This document shows, one piece after another, positions 32,831 to 35,403 of a stretch of DNA of 35,403 nt; position 1 is the stretch's first letter, and each line of letters starts with the position of its first letter. This DNA comes from an uncultured Enterobacterales bacterium. Lineage in GTDB: Bacteria > Pseudomonadota > Gammaproteobacteria > Enterobacterales > Psychrobiaceae. The notes under the pieces were generated by a model. That model did no database searches, was not told the origin of the DNA, and worked only from the letters and a program-made list of their open reading frames with translations. The position numbers were made by a program, and so were the translations under genes. The DNA is taken from assembly GCA_937981905.1 (NCBI GenBank), contig CALJMY010000242.1, positions 1 through 35,403 of the forward strand. Reading direction: 5' to 3'.

Positions 32831-34206
32831 TCAAATAAAGGCATTAAAATATCTGGTAAATCATCTACCGTTTTTTGTCTGCTCAATCTATCTAACGATA
32901 CATAAATACGCTTACGTGTCGTTGCATCAAGTTCTTCTAATAGTTTGTCTAGCCCAACTTCACCTAATGTTACGTGATCGCGTTTTGCATGATTCCTATT
33001 TTTTAATAACTGAAAAATAAACAGTAACCTTGCCAATAATACATACGGGAAGTTTTTACTGCCAATCGGTCCTAGTTGAGCTTCATAACCACCTAACGGC
33101 AATCCTTTAACTTTACTGGAAGCGAGTTTATCAGCCCCCAACCATGCCGCAGATGAACCGATAACTCCCCCGCCAATAGCACCTAACATAAACGAATGTC
33201 CTGCTACAGCCAGATCTAAAACTCCGCCAGCGGCTGCGCCAGTAAGTCCGGCGACGCTAGTTAATTGCTTTTTACTCAGTCCCCAACCATACCATTTTTT
33301 CGTATCAAACAAATCATCGGGAATCGTTAATTGCTCACTATCACGTTGTAATTGTGCGTGGCGATACACTAATTGAAGTTCATCAAAAGCACTTTGTTCT
33401 CGTTGTCTCATCCATGCATAGAATTTTTGTTCTAATGCTAATTTAAACGTAGAAGCTTGCGATTTTGACAGTGTTTTTTGAGTCACTTGATAACTCGTCA
33501 TATCTATTAGTAATTGCGAGGCAATAAAACAGCTTTGATATTGTTGGTGAACACTCTCTTGTTTAAAAGCTTCAATGATATCGCTAATCTTTTGTTGCCA
33601 CGGTTGATGAACAGCTGCAAATGCTTGAAGTAATTCTATGTGTTGTTCAATATCAGCTTTAACGGCATCAAAAACACGTACCACGCTAAAATATTGCCCT
33701 AATGCCGCTTGCCAATTACCCACATAATCATTATTTTGAATAGGATTAATTAACGCCATAGTCGGCTGCCCAGTCCAACGTAATATTTCCATTTCGGCTT
33801 CATATTCAGGACTATAAGGTCTTGAGCCATCAACAACATATAAAATAGCAGCGCCTGCCATGATAGGGCTTAGTAATTCAATTTCATCTTTATATAATTG
33901 CTGGCATTGCTCATCATTTAAAAAGTCATTAATACGTTGATAACGTTTATCAGCTGTCGGATTAGTTTGCTGTAACCAAGCCAAGACTTTTCGGGGACGT
34001 TGGAATCCTGGTGTATCAATTAATTGATAACGAGCACGCCCAATTTCAATGTCAAAGGATTCAGCAACAACCGTTGTACCACTTTGCATCGAAACCGCAA
34101 CCCGATCATTGCGCGCTAATGTTGAAACAATCGAAGATTTACCTTTATTAGGGTGTCCAACAACAGCGAAACTAGGGACAAAATTTAAATCATCATTTGA
34201 ACTCAT
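32818..34206 (-). CDS. GTPase with DUF3482-type C-terminal domain
   Basis: 462 residues. An Era/MMR-HSR1-type GTPase domain has G1 GHPNKGKSS (17-25), Thr residues 44-45 (SGTTVVAESFD), G3 DTPG (64-67) and a G4 that reads NPIQ (154-157) where most GTPases have NKxD. A helical middle part (about 195-300) follows. Residues 316-356 are a Gly/Ala-rich hydrophobic hairpin (LTGAAAGGVLDLAVAGHSF, LGAIGGGVIGSSAAWLGAD) likely to enter membrane. I assign it to the DUF3482 GTPases, which are usually encoded next to a DUF2868 membrane protein, as here (ATGA overlap). The cellular role is not known to me. Confidence 0.88.
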   Translation of the reverse strand: MSSNDDLNFVPSFAVVGHPNKGKSSIVSTLARNDRVAVSMQSGTTVVAESFDIEIGRARYQLIDTPGFQRPRKVLAWLQQTNPTADKRYQRINDFLNDEQCQQLYKDEIELLSPIMAGAAILYVVDGSRPYSPEYEAEMEILRWTGQPTMALINPIQNNDYVGNWQAALGQYFSVVRVFDAVKADIEQHIELLQAFAAVHQPWQQKISDIIEAFKQESVHQQYQSCFIASQLLIDMTSYQVTQKTLSKSQASTFKLALEQKFYAWMRQREQSAFDELQLVYRHAQLQRDSEQLTIPDDLFDTKKWYGWGLSKKQLTSVAGLTGAAAGGVLDLAVAGHSFMLGAIGGGVIGSSAAWLGADKLASSKVKGLPLGGYEAQLGPIGSKNFPYVLLARLLFIFQLLKNRNHAKRDHVTLGEVGLDKLLEELDATTRKRIYVSLDRLSRQKTVDDLPDILMPLFEKLE

Positions 34207-35324
34207 AATAAATCCTTATCTACAAATAACGACCAATGTTCTAACGTTGCACAAAAACGTCTCCACTCATCAATATAATGATTACCAATAGGTTGCCATA
34301 TTCCTTCTTTATGATCGATTAACATTACAACCCCTTTGCCCTGTTCTAGATAATCTTTTAATTCTCCCATTGGTGGTTCCCATGCAGCGACCAATAAGAG
34401 CTGAGGTGTTTTATCTAGCAGTGCAGCTTTTTCATCATTACCATGAAAACCAACTTGATAGGTATTGTTAGGTTGATGAGCAAATCGACTAATAATTTGT
34501 GTAAGTAAATCATCGTTCATCGCTAACCAACAGCATACATTGTAATGTTCAAACGTCGGTCTTTGAGTTAATACGTTAGATAATACAGGTGATTTGATGA
34601 CTCTATTAGGTGACTCATTAGATGAAATAATTGAGTGTTCAAAAACAGGTAGACGTTTAAAGCTGATAAAAGCAAATAAGGTACTTAATAATCGAGGAAC
34701 GACGGCATACGTTATTTGGGCTAATAATAAAAACTGCCACCACATGCCATGACTTGAATTGCTCGTTGGATTGTTCGTCGGATTAAAAGCTGCCATTCTA
34801 TTTTCTTGTGTTGTATCAACTAACCACTGTGCTGGCTGCGCTACATCAAACATTGACCAAGGCAATGCAATAAACTCTAAAATAGGTAATATATGATTAC
34901 TTTTTAATAAAGTAGATCGCCATACAAAAGCAATATCACTAAACAACAACACCATTAAAAATGAGAGTAAGCAACCTACGCTAAAAGCTAAAACACTTAA
35001 CTGACTTTGTAAAACCAACCAAGCGTTAAAACGCTGATCACGTTTAAGGTTAATAAATTGAGTTTTAATCTTTTGTGACCACAACGGTAAATTAACTATT
35101 GTCTTGATAACAACAGATGAATGCTGATTAGGTAAAAATTTAAGAATAATAAGTAATAAAAAAGATATGAATGGCCAAAGAACAAATAACCCAATGAAAT
35201 GAAGTAAATTGACACGCCCTAATTCATCGCCAGATGCGATAGTGCCACTAATTGAAACTCCAAGAATGAAAAATATAAAAATAAAAACTAAGCTAATTTG
35301 CTTAAGGTTAGATTGTGCAAGCAA
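34203..35324 (-). CDS. DUF2868-type membrane protein, partner of the GTPase
   Basis: 373 residues with membrane helices at about 10-32, 38-62, 103-130 and probably 190-212. A C-terminal cytoplasmic domain (about 240-373) reads PVFEHSIISSNE, then WLAMNDDLLTQIISRF, LLLVAAWEPPMGELKDYLEQ and DEWRRFCATLEHW. The motif GRVNLLHFIGLFVLWPFISF matches the start of the DUF2868 core. The start is TTG at 35324 with AGGA 7 bases before it; the frame is closed by a stop at about 35365-35370 with no ATG in between. Relatives I recall have about 80-100 more N-terminal residues, so this one is short. It overlaps the GTPase start by 4 bases. Confidence 0.82.
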   Translation of the reverse strand: MLAQSNLKQISLVFIFIFFILGVSISGTIASGDELGRVNLLHFIGLFVLWPFISFLLLIILKFLPNQHSSVVIKTIVNLPLWSQKIKTQFINLKRDQRFNAWLVLQSQLSVLAFSVGCLLSFLMVLLFSDIAFVWRSTLLKSNHILPILEFIALPWSMFDVAQPAQWLVDTTQENRMAAFNPTNNPTSNSSHGMWWQFLLLAQITYAVVPRLLSTLFAFISFKRLPVFEHSIISSNESPNRVIKSPVLSNVLTQRPTFEHYNVCCWLAMNDDLLTQIISRFAHQPNNTYQVGFHGNDEKAALLDKTPQLLLVAAWEPPMGELKDYLEQGKGVVMLIDHKEGIWQPIGNHYIDEWRRFCATLEHWSLFVDKDLL

Positions 35325-35403
35325 GTGAAATTCCTGATAAAACGCATTACCAGTTAATGTATCATAAAATTATTAATGGCGTGAGTAATCGAAAACTAGA
35401 TTA

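Overview
The window looks like a chromosomal segment of a marine gammaproteobacterium of the Alteromonadales. Colwelliaceae (Colwellia or Thalassotalea type) is my best guess, from the low G+C, the protein similarities as I recall them, and the gene order. No phage, transposase, integrase or CRISPR array is visible. Most genes are housekeeping or envelope genes, packed in short operons.

Region 1 (1-6070): relA (cut by the window start) and rlmD face left; barA and a DUF416 (YjaG-like) gene face right, ending at a strong terminator. Divergent barA / rlmD-relA is the enterobacterial arrangement. Region 2 (6126-15540, all leftward): an NSS-family sodium symporter with efpL (yeiP) behind it; the classical lon-hupB-ppiD block with a tRNA-Asp(GUC) between hupB and ppiD and a good sigma-32 promoter before lon; a 2-oxoglutarate/Fe(II) oxygenase and a RIO1-type kinase. 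Region 3 (15624-17249): a chemoreceptor.

Region 4 (17415-26507, leftward) is the most unusual part: nine tightly packed, mostly overlapping genes. They encode two secreted proteins of unknown function, a very large TPR protein, a TPR lipoprotein, a small exported protein, one MotA/TolQ/ExbB channel, two different ExbD/TolR proteins and a TonB-like protein with an AgmX/PglI C-terminal domain. One TolQ plus two TolR plus AgmX plus TPR proteins is the composition of the core of the Myxococcus Agl-Glt gliding motor. I read this as a proton- or sodium-driven trans-envelope machine of that family with unknown function here. The first ExbD carries Ser where the ion-carrying Asp normally sits; the second keeps the Asp.

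Region 5 (26621-31207): an AI-2E family permease faces left and folX faces right. The 746-base gap after folX holds, on the minus strand, what I read as a CsrB-type regulatory RNA: 11 GGA motifs, many in hairpin loops, ending at the terminator shared with folX. Its predicted promoter has a perfect UvrY/GacA-type box about 176 bases upstream. BarA, the sensor of this pathway, is encoded in the same window. Rightward genes then encode an SH3-domain/coiled-coil membrane protein, a CheY-CheC fusion and a PAS protein that stops exactly where a GGDEF domain would be expected.

Region 6 (31493-35403): an orphan small protein and cysE face right; a DUF3482-type GTPase and its DUF2868-type membrane partner form a leftward overlapping pair. 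All functions are assigned by reading translated sequence and comparing with remembered families; no database search was run.
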